A stretch of DNA of 64,000 nt from Litorivita sp040371945 (GCF_040371945.1 NZ_BAABWS010000001.1:1612001-1676000), one strand, 5' to 3'. Shown: positions 25,508-34,696, counted from the stretch's first letter. Program-made: numbers and translations. The notes: generated from the letters alone by a model not told the origin.

Positions 25508-26614
25508 ATGACCAACCCCTCGCTTCTCATTCTCGCAGGTGACGGCATCGGCCCCGAGGTTATGGCCGAAGTGCGCAAGATCATCGATTGGTATGGCGCC
25601 AAACGTGACCTCGCCTTTGACGTGAGCGAAGACCTTGTCGGCGGCTCGGCCTATGACAAACACGGCACGCCCTTGCATGACGACACCATGGCCAAAGCCC
25701 AAGAGGTGGATGCGGTTTTGCTTGGCGCTGTGGGCGGTCCGAAATACGACGATCTGGATTTCTCGGTCAAACCCGAACGCGGGCTTTTGCGCCTGCGCAA
25801 GGAAATGGACCTCTTTGCCAACCTGCGCCCTGCGCAATGTTTTGACGCGCTGGCCGATTTCTCCTCGCTGAAAAAAGACGTGGTGGCGGGGCTCGACATC
25901 ATGATCGTGCGCGAATTGACCTCGGGCATCTACTTTGGCGAGCCGCGCGGCATCATCAAGGAAGGCAACGAGCGCGTCGGCATCAACACCCAGCGCTATA
26001 CCGAGAGCGAAATCGCCCGCGTCGCCCGTTCGGCCTTTGAACTGGCCCGCAAGCGCGGCAACAAAGTCTGCTCGATGGAAAAAGCCAATGTGATGGAATC
26101 GGGCATCCTGTGGCGCGATGTGGTCACCGAAGTCCATGCCGCCGAATACCCCGATGTGGAACTGTCGCATATGTATGCCGACGCGGGCGCGATGCAGCTT
26201 TGCCGCTGGCCCAAGCAATTCGACGTCATCGTCACCGACAACCTCTTTGGCGATCTTCTGTCCGATGCGGCGGCGATGCTCACCGGCTCGCTGGGCATGT
26301 TGCCCTCGGCCAGCCTCGGCGCGCCGATGGAAAACGGCCGCCCCAAGGCGCTTTATGAACCCGTGCACGGTTCGGCCCCCGATATCGCGGGCCAAGGCAA
26401 GGCCAACCCCATCGCTTGCGTGCTCAGCTTTGCCATGGCCCTGCGCTACAGCTTTGATCAAGGCGCCGAGGCCGACCGCCTCGAAAAAGCCGTCGAGCAG
26501 GTTCTGGCCGATGGCAAACGCACGGCGGATCTGTTGGGCGAAGAGGGCGTCACGCCGGTGACCACCGCCGAAATGGGCGATGCGATTGTCGCGGCTCTGG
26601 AGGCCTCGCTCTAG
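25508..26614 (+). CDS. leuB: 3-isopropylmalate dehydrogenase
   Basis: A 368-residue NAD-dependent beta-decarboxylating dehydrogenase that turns 3-isopropylmalate into 2-oxoisocaproate (after decarboxylation). LLILAGDGIGPEVMAEV is the N-terminal signature. RKEMDLFANLRPA provides substrate Arg residues, REL(T)SGIYFGEPR the Tyr loop, and NLFGDLLSDAAAMLTGSLGMLPSAS the conserved metal Asp and NAD segment. EPVHGSAPDIAGQGKANPIA completes the cofactor site. It lies 4.4 kb downstream of leuD, with unrelated genes between, and has its own terminator. Confidence 0.97.
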   Translation: MTNPSLLILAGDGIGPEVMAEVRKIIDWYGAKRDLAFDVSEDLVGGSAYDKHGTPLHDDTMAKAQEVDAVLLGAVGGPKYDDLDFSVKPERGLLRLRKEMDLFANLRPAQCFDALADFSSLKKDVVAGLDIMIVRELTSGIYFGEPRGIIKEGNERVGINTQRYTESEIARVARSAFELARKRGNKVCSMEKANVMESGILWRDVVTEVHAAEYPDVELSHMYADAGAMQLCRWPKQFDVIVTDNLFGDLLSDAAAMLTGSLGMLPSASLGAPMENGRPKALYEPVHGSAPDIAGQGKANPIACVLSFAMALRYSFDQGAEADRLEKAVEQVLADGKRTADLLGEEGVTPVTTAEMGDAIVAALEASL

Positions 26615-26642
26615 GCTCCGCTGACCCGATAACATGATTTTG

Positions 26643-26672
26643 CGGCGCGCTTCCTTGGGGGCGCGCCGTTTT
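26643..26672 (+). terminator. Terminator of leuB
   Basis: CGGCGCGC pairs perfectly with GCGCGCCG around a 10-base loop, followed by TTTTC. It lies about 30 bases after the leuB stop. Confidence 0.8.
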
Positions 26673-26843
26673 CATTGGGCCATGCCCCGCACACTCCAGT
26701 GCGGCGCCGCCCCACCGCCCCCTGCGGCACAACACCCCCGTAGATCACCCCCCTTTTCACAAAGGGCGCTTTTGCCTAACGTGAGCGCGAGCAGCCGCGA
26801 GTCGCCTGTGCCCAATCGCAACCTCGAAAACCGGTAGCCGATC

Positions 26844-27806
26844 ATGTCCGACACAGCCCAATCCTCGCTGCGCGGTGCGCTGACTGCTTTGCTCGCCTTT
26901 GCGGTCTTTTCGGTGCATGACGCCGTGATCAAATCCTTGGGCGCGACCTATTCGGCCTTCCAGATCGTGTTCTTCTCGGTGCTCTTCGGCTTTCCGCTGA
27001 TCACCGTCATGTTGATCCGCGACCGCACCGATGGCAATCTGCGGCCCAAGCGCCCGCTGTGGACGGCGCTGCGCACATTGTTTGCGACCATCGCCACAGT
27101 CAGCGTCTTTTACGCCTTCTCGGCCCTGCCCTTGACGCAAACCTATGCCATCCTTTTCGCCATGCCGCTGATCATCACCCTCGCCGCGATCCCGATTTTG
27201 GGCGAACGGGTCGGATGGCGGCGCGGGCTGGCGATTGTGATCGGATTGGCCGGAGTTCTCGTCGTCCTGCAACCCGGAGCGACCGCGCTCAATCTGGGCC
27301 ATGCAGCGGCGCTTTCGGCGGCGGTGTTTTCCTCGCTGGCTTCGGTGATCGTGCGCAAGATCGGCCATGAAGAGCGCAGCGCGGTCTTGCTGCTCTATCC
27401 GATGCTGGCCAATTTCGTGATCATGGGGGCGATATTGCCCTTCGTCTATGTCCCCGTCGCCCCCGCCGATATGGGCGCTCTGGCGGCGCTGGCGGCTTTG
27501 GCCTTTGCCGCGCTCTTGATCCAGATCAGCGCCTATCGCCGCGCGCGCGCCGCCATCGTCGCCCCGATGCAATATTCGCAAATCATCTGGGCCGCCTTGT
27601 TCGGTGCGCTGTTTTTCGACGAATACCCCAACATTTACACCGCCATCGGCGCCGTGATCATCATCGCCAGCGGCATCTATATCGTCCTGCGCGAGGACGG
27701 ATCATCGAGCGCCCAAACACCGGTCCTGCGCACCCAAAGCCGCTATGGCGCGGGGACTTTGGCCCGCATCAGCCTGCTGCAAGGCTTTTGGCGCAAAGCC
27801 GGTTGA
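26844..27806 (+). CDS. DMT-family (EamA) transporter
   Basis: A 320-residue inner-membrane protein with about ten hydrophobic helices in two EamA halves (~10-140 and ~155-285). Examples are ALLAFAVFSVHDAVIKSLG, TLFATIATVSVFYAFSALPL and YAILFAMPLIITLAAIPILGERVGWRR. The GE.....W motif after helix 4 is typical of EamA. The second half ends AALFGALFFDEYPNIYTAIGAVIIIASGIYIV (in part). Likely drug or metabolite exporter; substrate unknown. It has its own promoter region behind the leuB terminator. Confidence 0.88.
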   Translation: MSDTAQSSLRGALTALLAFAVFSVHDAVIKSLGATYSAFQIVFFSVLFGFPLITVMLIRDRTDGNLRPKRPLWTALRTLFATIATVSVFYAFSALPLTQTYAILFAMPLIITLAAIPILGERVGWRRGLAIVIGLAGVLVVLQPGATALNLGHAAALSAAVFSSLASVIVRKIGHEERSAVLLLYPMLANFVIMGAILPFVYVPVAPADMGALAALAALAFAALLIQISAYRRARAAIVAPMQYSQIIWAALFGALFFDEYPNIYTAIGAVIIIASGIYIVLREDGSSSAQTPVLRTQSRYGAGTLARISLLQGFWRKAG

Positions 27807-27864
27807 GCCGCGTTTGTTTTATCTTGTCAAACCCGCGCGCGCGTATTAAGCCGCCCCTCACGGT

Positions 27865-27941
27865 CGGGCTGTAGCGCAGCCTGGTAGCGCACCTGCTTCG
27901 GGAGCAGGGGGTCGGAGGTTCGAATCCTCTCAGCCCGACCA
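27865..27941 (+). tRNA. tRNA-Pro (CGG)
   Basis: A 77-base cloverleaf with encoded CCA. The acceptor stem is CGGGCTG/CAGCCCG, the D arm GCGC-N9-GCGC, and the anticodon arm CCTGC-TTCGGGA-GCAGG with anticodon CGG. The variable loop is 5 bases, and the T arm is GGAGG-TTCGAAT-CCTCT. It reads proline CCG codons. Confidence 0.95.
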
Positions 27942-27990
27942 AACCTCACCCCCCATCATAGCCGCCATGCCACCGCCTCTTGCGCGGCGC

Positions 27991-29124
27991 TCATGCACCT
28001 CGGCTGGCCTCGGGCTTGCCCTTGCCCTCGGGCGCAACCGTGGCCTTGGGCGCTCCCTTGGCCTTGGCCGCCTGCCCATCGCTTGCGACCACGGTTCGCT
28101 GCGCCATCGCCGCCAAAGGCGCGCCTTGGCCCGTATAGGCCGCAACCGCCGCCACAAGCCGCGCCAAAGCCTCGGTCGAGGAGGGTTTGAGGCTGTCGTA
28201 GGCTTGGAAATCATGGGGCATATCGGGCCATAGATCGAGCATCACCTCCGCACCTTTGACCGCCTGACCTTGGGCAAAGTCGATGATCATATCGCGCAGC
28301 ACCTCGCGCCCGCCCGCTTGCAAATAGATCGGGGCCAGCCCCGCGAAATCATACGAGACAGGCGAAAGCGCCGCGCGCCCGAAGCGCGCGTCAGGGTCGA
28401 GCCATCGGCCGAATTGCAACGCCATCCACCCCTGCACCAGATCATAGCGGTCATTGCAGCGAAGGCTCGCGCCGCGCGGGCCGATATCGGTCCAAGGGCA
28501 AAGCCCGATGCAAAGCGCCGGTTGCTCCAGAGCCTCCGATTTGAGCCGTTGCAGCAGCATCAACGCCATATGCCCGCCCGCGCTATCGCCAACCACGACG
28601 ATCTGCTGCGCCTGCGCCCTCTCGCGCAGGTAGCGCCACGCGGCCAAAGCATCATCCGATTGCGCCGGATGCGGATGCTCGGGGGTCAAACGGTAGTCGG
28701 GCGCAAAGACCCGCGCGCCGGTGTGATGGGCCAGCATCTGCGCAAACCGCGCCGAGACCGCGCCGTGAAACGTATATCCGCCGCCATGCAGATAGAGGAT
28801 CACCGCCTTTGAGGCCGCGCGGCGCGGCACGTACCAATGCCCGCGCGGCGCGGCGCAGGCCTCGGCGGTGACCTCGTAAACATCATCCGTCGAGGTTTGC
28901 AGCGCATCGAACAAGAGCCGCCCGCGCGCCATATCGCGCATCCGCATAGCGCGGGTGAATTGCCGCCGCCAAAAGCGGATACCGGTCTCGAACTGCGCGC
29001 TCCAGCTTGGCTCCATCTTGCGGCCCAAAGCATGGCGCGCATAGCTCGCCACGGCGATCGCGCCCAGCGCCACAGAACTCTCGATACGAAAACGCACAGG
29101 TCCGCTATAGGTGATCTTGGCCAT
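27991..29124 (-). CDS. Alpha/beta hydrolase (HSL-type esterase)
   Basis: A 377-residue hydrolase of the hormone-sensitive-lipase group. The ATG at 29124 (MAKITYSGPVRFRIE) follows GGAGGG. LYLHGGGYTFHG supplies the oxyanion hole (HGGG), VVVGDSAGGHMALM the nucleophilic Ser (GDSAGG), and WPDMPHDFQAY the catalytic His; the Asp is probably in LQAGGREVLRD. The last ~40 residues are an Ala/Lys-rich low-complexity tail. It is divergent from an AraC-type regulator 91 bases away, a likely regulator-target pair. The substrate is a short-chain ester or lipid-derived compound by family (inference). Confidence 0.88.
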   Translation of the reverse strand: MAKITYSGPVRFRIESSVALGAIAVASYARHALGRKMEPSWSAQFETGIRFWRRQFTRAMRMRDMARGRLLFDALQTSTDDVYEVTAEACAAPRGHWYVPRRAASKAVILYLHGGGYTFHGAVSARFAQMLAHHTGARVFAPDYRLTPEHPHPAQSDDALAAWRYLRERAQAQQIVVVGDSAGGHMALMLLQRLKSEALEQPALCIGLCPWTDIGPRGASLRCNDRYDLVQGWMALQFGRWLDPDARFGRAALSPVSYDFAGLAPIYLQAGGREVLRDMIIDFAQGQAVKGAEVMLDLWPDMPHDFQAYDSLKPSSTEALARLVAAVAAYTGQGAPLAAMAQRTVVASDGQAAKAKGAPKATVAPEGKGKPEASRGA

Positions 29125-29215
29125 CCGGCCCTCCGTTGTCTGATCTGTTCCACCACAGATTTGCCAGCGCCCGCCCGCGCGATATAGAATGATTGCGGCA
29201 AACCGGAGTTGTCCC

Positions 29216-30124
29216 ATGCGCCCCAGATCGCTTTTGCTCTACGCCCCGCCCTCTTTGGCAAGCTGTTGTTTCGCGGCCATTTTTCGCGACACCCGCGGGG
29301 CGGATTTGACGGATGCAGAGCGGGTCAACCATTTTCCCGCCTCGCCTTTGGTGGCGCTCACCTATGTGATCGAGGGCGATCTGCACCTGCTGCGCGCAGG
29401 CGAGAGCCTTGCGCAGGCACAGCGCCGCGCGCCCCTGCCGCGCCTGTCGCTGATACCGCCGCAAGACGGGCCGACCTCAAGCTGGAGCGCCGGACCGCTC
29501 GCGGCGGTGACCATCGGTTTTTATCACGATGCTTGGATAAAACTGACCGGCGGCGCGGAGCAGGCAAAGGCGCCCGCCGATGTGCCCGCCGCCATACCAG
29601 CCCCTGTGCCAAACTCTGTGCCCAGGGATGTGCCCGCCGATGTGCCCCAATGGCTCGCAAAGGCCTGCCGCACCTTTGGCCCTGCGGACGATCCCGCCGC
29701 GGGCTGGGACAGGTTTTGCGCCCTCGCCGCCCCGCATTGGGCCGATGCGCGCGGCGCGGGGCCTTGGCCCGACTGGACGGGCGCTTTGCGGCTGGGCGAT
29801 TGGAGCCGCTCGATTCTCACCCGCGCCGCCACATCCGGCAGGGGCCGCAGCCTGCGCGCGCTGGAGCGGCGGATCAAACGGTGGAGCGGGCAAACACGGC
29901 AAAGCCTCGCCTTCTACCGCAACTTCGAGGATTTGCACCGCCTGTCCTCGCAAAACCCCGCCGCACCTTTGGCGCAACTGGCGCTCGAGGCGGGCTATGC
30001 CGATCAATCCCACATGGGCCGCGCCCTGCGCCGCGCCACGGGGTTCACCCCCGCACAGATCAACCGGCGCATCGAGCAAGACGAAGCCTTTTGGTGCTAT
30101 CGCCTGCTGTCACAGCGGTTTTGA
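29216..30124 (+). CDS. AraC-family transcriptional regulator
   Basis: A 302-residue regulator. The ATG at 29216 (MRPRSLLLYAPPS) follows CCGGAG by seven bases. The N-terminal ~120 residues form an effector-like domain. A Pro-rich linker with repeated VPA/DVP units (~125-150) follows. The C-terminal ~100 residues are an AraC helix-turn-helix, with LAQLALEAGYADQSHMGRALRRATGFTPAQ (in part) as the second HTH. The long Pro-rich linker is unusual. It is divergent from the esterase gene. Confidence 0.85.
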   Translation: MRPRSLLLYAPPSLASCCFAAIFRDTRGADLTDAERVNHFPASPLVALTYVIEGDLHLLRAGESLAQAQRRAPLPRLSLIPPQDGPTSSWSAGPLAAVTIGFYHDAWIKLTGGAEQAKAPADVPAAIPAPVPNSVPRDVPADVPQWLAKACRTFGPADDPAAGWDRFCALAAPHWADARGAGPWPDWTGALRLGDWSRSILTRAATSGRGRSLRALERRIKRWSGQTRQSLAFYRNFEDLHRLSSQNPAAPLAQLALEAGYADQSHMGRALRRATGFTPAQINRRIEQDEAFWCYRLLSQRF

Positions 30125-30172
30125 CCGCGCCTTCGGACGCGGCCGATCCTGCGCGCTTCGCAGCGCTCAGGC

Positions 30173-31387
30173 TCAGGCTTTCTCGAAAATCGCCGCGAGG
30201 CCCTGACCGCCGCCGATGCACATGGTCTCGATCCCGAAACAGGCGTCGCGGCGCTCCATATTGCGCAGCAATCCGGCCAGAATACGGCCCCCCGTGGCCC
30301 CGACCGGATGACCCAAGGAGATACCCGAGCCGCTGACATTCATCCGCTCGAAGTCCTGCGCGGTCAGGCCCCACTCCTTGGTGCAGGCCAGAACCTGCGC
30401 GGCAAATGCCTCGTTCAATTCGATCAGGTCCATGTCCTTGAGCGCCAGTTCGGCGCGCGCCAATGCCTTTTGCACCGCAGGCACGGGGCCGATGCCCATG
30501 ACCTTGGGCGCGACCCCCGCCACGGCCCAGCTTTTGAGCGTCGCAAGCGGTTTGAGCCCCAATTGATCGGCCCGCGCGCGGGTGGTCACAACGCAGGCCG
30601 AAGCGCCATCATTCTGGCCGCTCGCATTGCCTGCCGTCACGGTCGAATTTGGGTCGGCGCGCAAGCGGATCGGCTTGAGCGCAGAGAGTTTTTCGAGGCT
30701 GATATCGGGGCGCGGATGTTCGTCGCGGTCAAACAGCGTCGTGCCCTTTTTGCGGTCCGTGACCGGCACGGCGATGATTTCGTCGTCAAACAGGCCCGCC
30801 TCCTGCGCCGCGATCGCACGGCGATGCGATTCGAGCGCGAATTCGTCCTGCGCCTCGCGCGAGATATGATGGCTTTCGCGCAGGTTTTCGGCGGTCTCCA
30901 ACATGCCGCCCGGAACGGGGAAGTTGATGCCCCCCGCCGTCACGCGCCCCTGTGCAAGCGCATCGTAAAATTCCAGCGACGTGCCCTGAATCCCCCACCG
31001 CGATTTGGTCGAATAGAAGGGCGCGTTCGACATCGATTCCGCCCCGCCCGCAATGACAACCTCCGACCCGCCGGTGGCGACCTGCATCACGGCGTTGATC
31101 ACCGCCTGCAACCCCGAGCCGCAGCGCCGGTCGATTTGATAACCGCCGGTTTCAATCGAAAGCCCCGCATCAAGACCGACCACGCGCCCCAGCGCCGGCG
31201 CATCCATCGACGGGTAGCATTGCGCAAAGATCACGTCATCGACCTGATCCCTGAGCGCGTCGCACCGCGCCAACAGTCCCTCGATAACAATCCGGCCAAG
31301 CTCATGCGCCTGCAGCGATTTGAACTGCCCCCCGAACCGGCCAACGGGCGTGCGAACCGGTTCGCAAATGACAACATCGTTCAACAT
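30173..31387 (-). CDS. Acetyl-CoA acyltransferase (thiolase)
   Basis: A 404-residue thiolase with intact catalytic residues: Cys in DRRCGSGLQAV (~90), His in GHPVGATGG (~355) and Cys in ETMCIGGGQG (~385). The ATG at 31387 (MLNDVVICEPVRTPVGRF) has AAAGGA nine bases upstream. It cleaves 3-oxoacyl-CoA or condenses acetyl-CoA; the degradative role is favoured by the context. An IclR-type operator lies 89 bases upstream, identical in its arms to one before the acyl-CoA dehydrogenase at 32592, so both enzymes are likely controlled by the IclR gene between them. Confidence 0.93.
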   Translation of the reverse strand: MLNDVVICEPVRTPVGRFGGQFKSLQAHELGRIVIEGLLARCDALRDQVDDVIFAQCYPSMDAPALGRVVGLDAGLSIETGGYQIDRRCGSGLQAVINAVMQVATGGSEVVIAGGAESMSNAPFYSTKSRWGIQGTSLEFYDALAQGRVTAGGINFPVPGGMLETAENLRESHHISREAQDEFALESHRRAIAAQEAGLFDDEIIAVPVTDRKKGTTLFDRDEHPRPDISLEKLSALKPIRLRADPNSTVTAGNASGQNDGASACVVTTRARADQLGLKPLATLKSWAVAGVAPKVMGIGPVPAVQKALARAELALKDMDLIELNEAFAAQVLACTKEWGLTAQDFERMNVSGSGISLGHPVGATGGRILAGLLRNMERRDACFGIETMCIGGGQGLAAIFEKA

Positions 31388-31475
31388 GATTTGGAATCCT
31401 TTTGGGTCAGGCAGATCGGCGCCCGCCACCGCAAGGGCGCAGGGTCCGGTCAGGGCCAGATGAAATCTGCCCATA

Positions 31476-31492
31476 GTTTCACACAGTGGAAC
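31476..31492. promoter_or_regulatory. IclR-type operator upstream of the thiolase
   Basis: GTTTCAC-ACA-GTGGAAC: two 7-base arms that are complementary at six positions around a 3-base centre. The same arms occur at 32533-32549. It lies between the IclR gene (which ends at 31519) and the thiolase start (31387). Confidence 0.65.
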
Positions 31493-31518
31493 AGACTGCG
31501 CAATCCCAAATTTCCGGC

Positions 31519-32415
31519 TTAACCCAGCATCGGTTGCAAGCTGCGGCTCAGATGCACGAGGCGCGGGCCGACATCTTGCTCTAGCGCCTCGATGGTCGCC
31601 GCGAACCGAGGACCGGCGGCATTGAGCGCCAAGGCAACGCTGCCATCCTCGGAAAACAGCGGCACCCCGACGCCGCGCGTATCGTCCTGCCAATCGCCGT
31701 CCACGATGCAAAATCCGCACGCATCAATCTGCGCAAGACTGCTCTCGATCGCCTCCTTGAGCGCGGGCCATTCTGCGCCATAACGCCGTTCGAACGTGTT
31801 GAACAAAATCGCGCGCTCCATCTCCGACAGGCCCCACAAGAAAGCGCGGCCCAGCGAGGTTTTTGCCATTTCGACGCGGCTGCCGACATCAAGACGCAAG
31901 GACATCATACCCAAGGGATGACAGGCATCCACATAGATCATGCTAGAACGATCACGGCTTCCAAGCGCCACGGTCAACCCCACCTCACGCGCCAGATCCT
32001 CCATATAACCTTTTGATAAAGCGCGCGTTTTCATGCTCGACAAAACCGGATAGCCCAGCGCGAGAATCGCAGGGGTCAGCTCGAATTTGCCAAGACGGGG
32101 ATTGAGCGCAAGAAATCCGAGCTGGTTGAGCGTATGGGTCAACCGCGACACCGTGGCCTTTGGCAATCCGGTGATTTCGCTCAACTCGGTATTGCCCAAG
32201 GGCGCGGGCCGCCCGCTGAAGGCACGCAAAATCTCCAAACCGCGCGCCAAGGACCAATTGAACTTGGGGTCGTTCTTGAGAGTCTCGCTTAGATCCTGAT
32301 CGTCATAAATCAGTTGCACCGCCGAGCTTGAGGCATGTTTTGCATTGGCCTCGCCCGCGTCGCGTTTTGGCGGCGTCTCGGAGGGACCGGAAGATTTTGC
32401 GGGGCGCTTTGCCAT
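31519..32415 (-). CDS. IclR-family transcriptional regulator (first)
   Basis: A 298-residue regulator with a ~40-residue polar N-terminal extension. The IclR winged-helix domain covers ~55-115, with LSEITGLPKATVSRLTHTLNQLGFL (in part) as the HTH. The effector domain spans ~130-290 (KGYMEDLAREVGLTVALG, SLRLDVGSRVEMAKTSLGRAFLWG). It sits between a thiolase and an acyl-CoA dehydrogenase that share a GTTTCAC-N3-GTGGAAC site, so it probably represses both and may autoregulate. The ligand is perhaps an acid or CoA-pathway intermediate of the block (inference). Confidence 0.92.
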   Translation of the reverse strand: MAKRPAKSSGPSETPPKRDAGEANAKHASSSAVQLIYDDQDLSETLKNDPKFNWSLARGLEILRAFSGRPAPLGNTELSEITGLPKATVSRLTHTLNQLGFLALNPRLGKFELTPAILALGYPVLSSMKTRALSKGYMEDLAREVGLTVALGSRDRSSMIYVDACHPLGMMSLRLDVGSRVEMAKTSLGRAFLWGLSEMERAILFNTFERRYGAEWPALKEAIESSLAQIDACGFCIVDGDWQDDTRGVGVPLFSEDGSVALALNAAGPRFAATIEALEQDVGPRLVHLSRSLQPMLG

Positions 32416-32513
32416 GGATGCGGAGCCTTTTTCTAAAGACAGAGCCTGATGAGCGGCGTCTTGGCGCTACTTAAACCTATTTGAGCGCGCTTGTCGAATG
32501 CGCGCCACGGTTC

Positions 32514-32549
32514 TTGACATTCTGCGATCACAGTTTCACTAAGTGGAAC
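32514..32549 (+). promoter_or_regulatory. Promoter with IclR-type operator before acyl-CoA dehydrogenase
   Basis: TTGACA at 32514-32519, a 17-base spacer and a weak -10 (CACTAA, 32537-32542). The operator GTTTCAC-TAA-GTGGAAC at 32533-32549 covers the -10 element, a position suited to repression. It lies 43 bases before the dehydrogenase ATG. Confidence 0.65.
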
Positions 32550-32591
32550 AACATATGATCACCTTCCAACCAACATAGCAGGACACAGCAG

Positions 32592-33770
32592 ATGAGCGCA
32601 CATGTAGACGAGGATACCTTTCAACAGATCAAGCAGATGGTCCGGCGCTTTACCCATGAGCGGCTGATCCCGACCGAGCAGGAGGTCGAAGAGACGGACG
32701 CGCTTCCCGAAAGCCTTGTCGATGAGATGAAGGAACTTGGACTGTTCGGTCTGTCCGTGCCGGAGCAATACGGCGGTATGGGGTTGAGCTTGACGCAGGA
32801 ATTCGAGGTGATTGCCGAGGTCGGTCAGGCCGCGCTCGCCTTTCGCTCGGTCTTTGGCACCAACGTCGGGATCGGTTCGCAGGGCATCGTGATCGATGGC
32901 ACCAAAGAGCAAAAGCAACAATGGCTTCCCGGCCTTGCCACGGGCGATGTGATCGCATCCTTTGCCCTTACGGAACCCGATGCGGGTTCGGATGCGGGGG
33001 GGCTGAGCACCCGTGCTCTGCGCGACGGCGATGATTTCGTGATCAATGGCACCAAACGCTATATCACCAACGCAAATCGCGCGACCATCCTGTCGCTCAT
33101 GGCGCGCACCGACCCCGATCAAAAGGGCGCGCGCGGGATCAGCGCCTTTATCGTGCCGACCGACACCCAAGGCATCACCATCGGCAAGCACGACAAGAAG
33201 ATGGGCCAAAAAGGCACCCGCACCTGCGACATCACCTTTGAGAATGTGCGCGTGCCAGCGGCCAATATCATCGGCGGGACCGAGCGGCTCAACCAAGGGT
33301 TCAAAACCGCGATGAAAGTGTTGGATCGCGGGCGCATCCATATGGCGGCGCTCGCTGTGGGTCAGGCGCGCCGCCTGATCAACGAGGCAGCAGGCTATGC
33401 CATTGACCGCAAGCAGTTCGGCCAGTCGATTTCGCAATTCCAGCTCGTGCAGGCGATGCTCGCCGACAGTCGGGCCGAACTTTACGCCTCCGAGACCATG
33501 GCGCGCGATGCGGCGCGCAAATTCGACGCGGGCGAGCCGATCACAACGGAGGCCGCCTGTGTCAAAATGTTCTCCACAGAGGCCGTTGGCCGTATCGCCG
33601 ACCGCGCCGTGCAGATTTTCGGCGGCGCAGGCTATATGAGCGAATACCCCGTAGAGCGGATCTACCGCGATGTGCGTTTGATGCGGATTTACGAGGGCAC
33701 GACGCAGATCCAGCAATTGATCATTGCGCGCAATTTGATCGCCGATCACACCAACGGCACGCGCCTCTAG
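32592..33770 (+). CDS. Acyl-CoA dehydrogenase (first)
   Basis: A 392-residue FAD flavoprotein that introduces the alpha-beta double bond in acyl-CoA and passes electrons to ETF. The N-terminal helical domain (~1-115) includes LGLFGLSVPEQYGGMGLS. FALTEPDAGSDAGG and the middle beta domain bind FAD. The C-terminal helical domain ends RIYEGTTQIQQLIIARNL, with the catalytic Glu in YEGTTQ present. Length is normal. It is transcribed divergently from the first IclR gene and shares its operator with the thiolase, forming a small regulon for acyl-CoA breakdown. Confidence 0.94.
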   Translation: MSAHVDEDTFQQIKQMVRRFTHERLIPTEQEVEETDALPESLVDEMKELGLFGLSVPEQYGGMGLSLTQEFEVIAEVGQAALAFRSVFGTNVGIGSQGIVIDGTKEQKQQWLPGLATGDVIASFALTEPDAGSDAGGLSTRALRDGDDFVINGTKRYITNANRATILSLMARTDPDQKGARGISAFIVPTDTQGITIGKHDKKMGQKGTRTCDITFENVRVPAANIIGGTERLNQGFKTAMKVLDRGRIHMAALAVGQARRLINEAAGYAIDRKQFGQSISQFQLVQAMLADSRAELYASETMARDAARKFDAGEPITTEAACVKMFSTEAVGRIADRAVQIFGGAGYMSEYPVERIYRDVRLMRIYEGTTQIQQLIIARNLIADHTNGTRL

Positions 33771-33825
33771 GGCGCAGCCTCGGAGGGCGCTCAGCGGCGC
33801 CTTTTGGGACAACGAAGTGCAGTTG

Positions 33826-33853
33826 GCCAAGCGCGATCTCCATTGCGCTTGGC
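33826..33853. other. Perfect 9-bp hairpin between convergent genes
   Basis: GCCAAGCGC pairs with GCGCTTGGC around a 10-base loop, with no T tract. A shorter hairpin (GGCGC/GCGCC followed by TTTT, about 33786-33804) lies just before it and may be the weak terminator of the acyl-CoA dehydrogenase; a third (GCCGG/CCGGC) lies near the IclR stop. Probably a convergent termination region. Confidence 0.4.
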
Positions 33854-33903
33854 GGCTCGAAGTGATCCGCCAGTCCTGCCGCTAGAGCCGGTGCTTCGCC
33901 GGC

Positions 33904-34692
33904 CTAGGCGCCCTTGATCGCGCCGCGAGAGCGGGCAAATACATTTGTCTCGATCAAGCCCGCTGCCTCCTTCAACCCGATGGCCGCGGCCCTAAGCGTC
34001 TCGACGTCGGTTTGCCCTGCGATGGTGATCGCGCTGAGCCCCAACCGCGGGTGCCCGTCCCCGTCACAGGCAATCGCCGCCGCAATGTTGAGGCCGATAA
34101 ACAGATTTCCAAAGTCGAAGGCATATCCGGTTTCGCGCGCCTCTTGGATGTCGTTCCAGTAGTGGTCGAAACCTGGTGCAGCCTGCCATTGCAACTTTGC
34201 GTATTCGGCCTTGGCCTCATCCTCTGTCACATCAAGCCGCGCCGCATACACCCGCCCCACCGCGCCAATCATCGCCGGAAGCCGCGAGCCGGTTTCCATA
34301 CGGGCATGAACGATTTTTGACGGGGTCACACTGTCGATCAAAACGATCCGCTGGCTTTCGGTTACATGCCAAAGCGCCACCATCACGCTGTGTTCGCTGG
34401 CAAGATTATACAGCAAGGGCCGGATCAGATCATTGGGATTGGCCCCCAAAATCGGCGCGACGATCTCCAATATCCCCATACCGATCCGGTAGGTTTTATC
34501 CTTGGGCTCGAAGGTCACGAAGCCTTCTTTTGTTAGCGTTTTCAGTATGTTGAACGTTGTGGAAACGCTCAACCCCGTAGCCCGCGCCATGGGCGCGACC
34601 CCTTCGGCGCTGCTCGTCATGGCCATCCGGCGCAGAAGTTTCACAGCGTTTTCAACGGCTGGAACGGATTTTGAAGGGGGCGTTGATGACAT
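33904..34692 (-). CDS. IclR-family transcriptional regulator (second)
   Basis: A 262-residue regulator. The ATG at 34692 is chosen, with AAGGA about eight bases upstream; a GTG three bases earlier is also open. The winged helix is at ~10-70 (VPAVENAVKLLRRM, GVAPMARATGLSVSTTFNILKTL in part). The IclR effector domain spans ~85-250 (LLYNLASEHSVMVALWHV, GSRLPAMIGAVGRVYAA). A nested palindrome overlaps its own ribosome binding site, so it is probably autoregulated. It lies divergent from the ADH-TRAP-ALDH genes, which it may control. Confidence 0.9.
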   Translation of the reverse strand: MSSTPPSKSVPAVENAVKLLRRMAMTSSAEGVAPMARATGLSVSTTFNILKTLTKEGFVTFEPKDKTYRIGMGILEIVAPILGANPNDLIRPLLYNLASEHSVMVALWHVTESQRIVLIDSVTPSKIVHARMETGSRLPAMIGAVGRVYAARLDVTEDEAKAEYAKLQWQAAPGFDHYWNDIQEARETGYAFDFGNLFIGLNIAAAIACDGDGHPRLGLSAITIAGQTDVETLRAAAIGLKEAAGLIETNVFARSRGAIKGA

Positions 34693-34696
34693 CACA

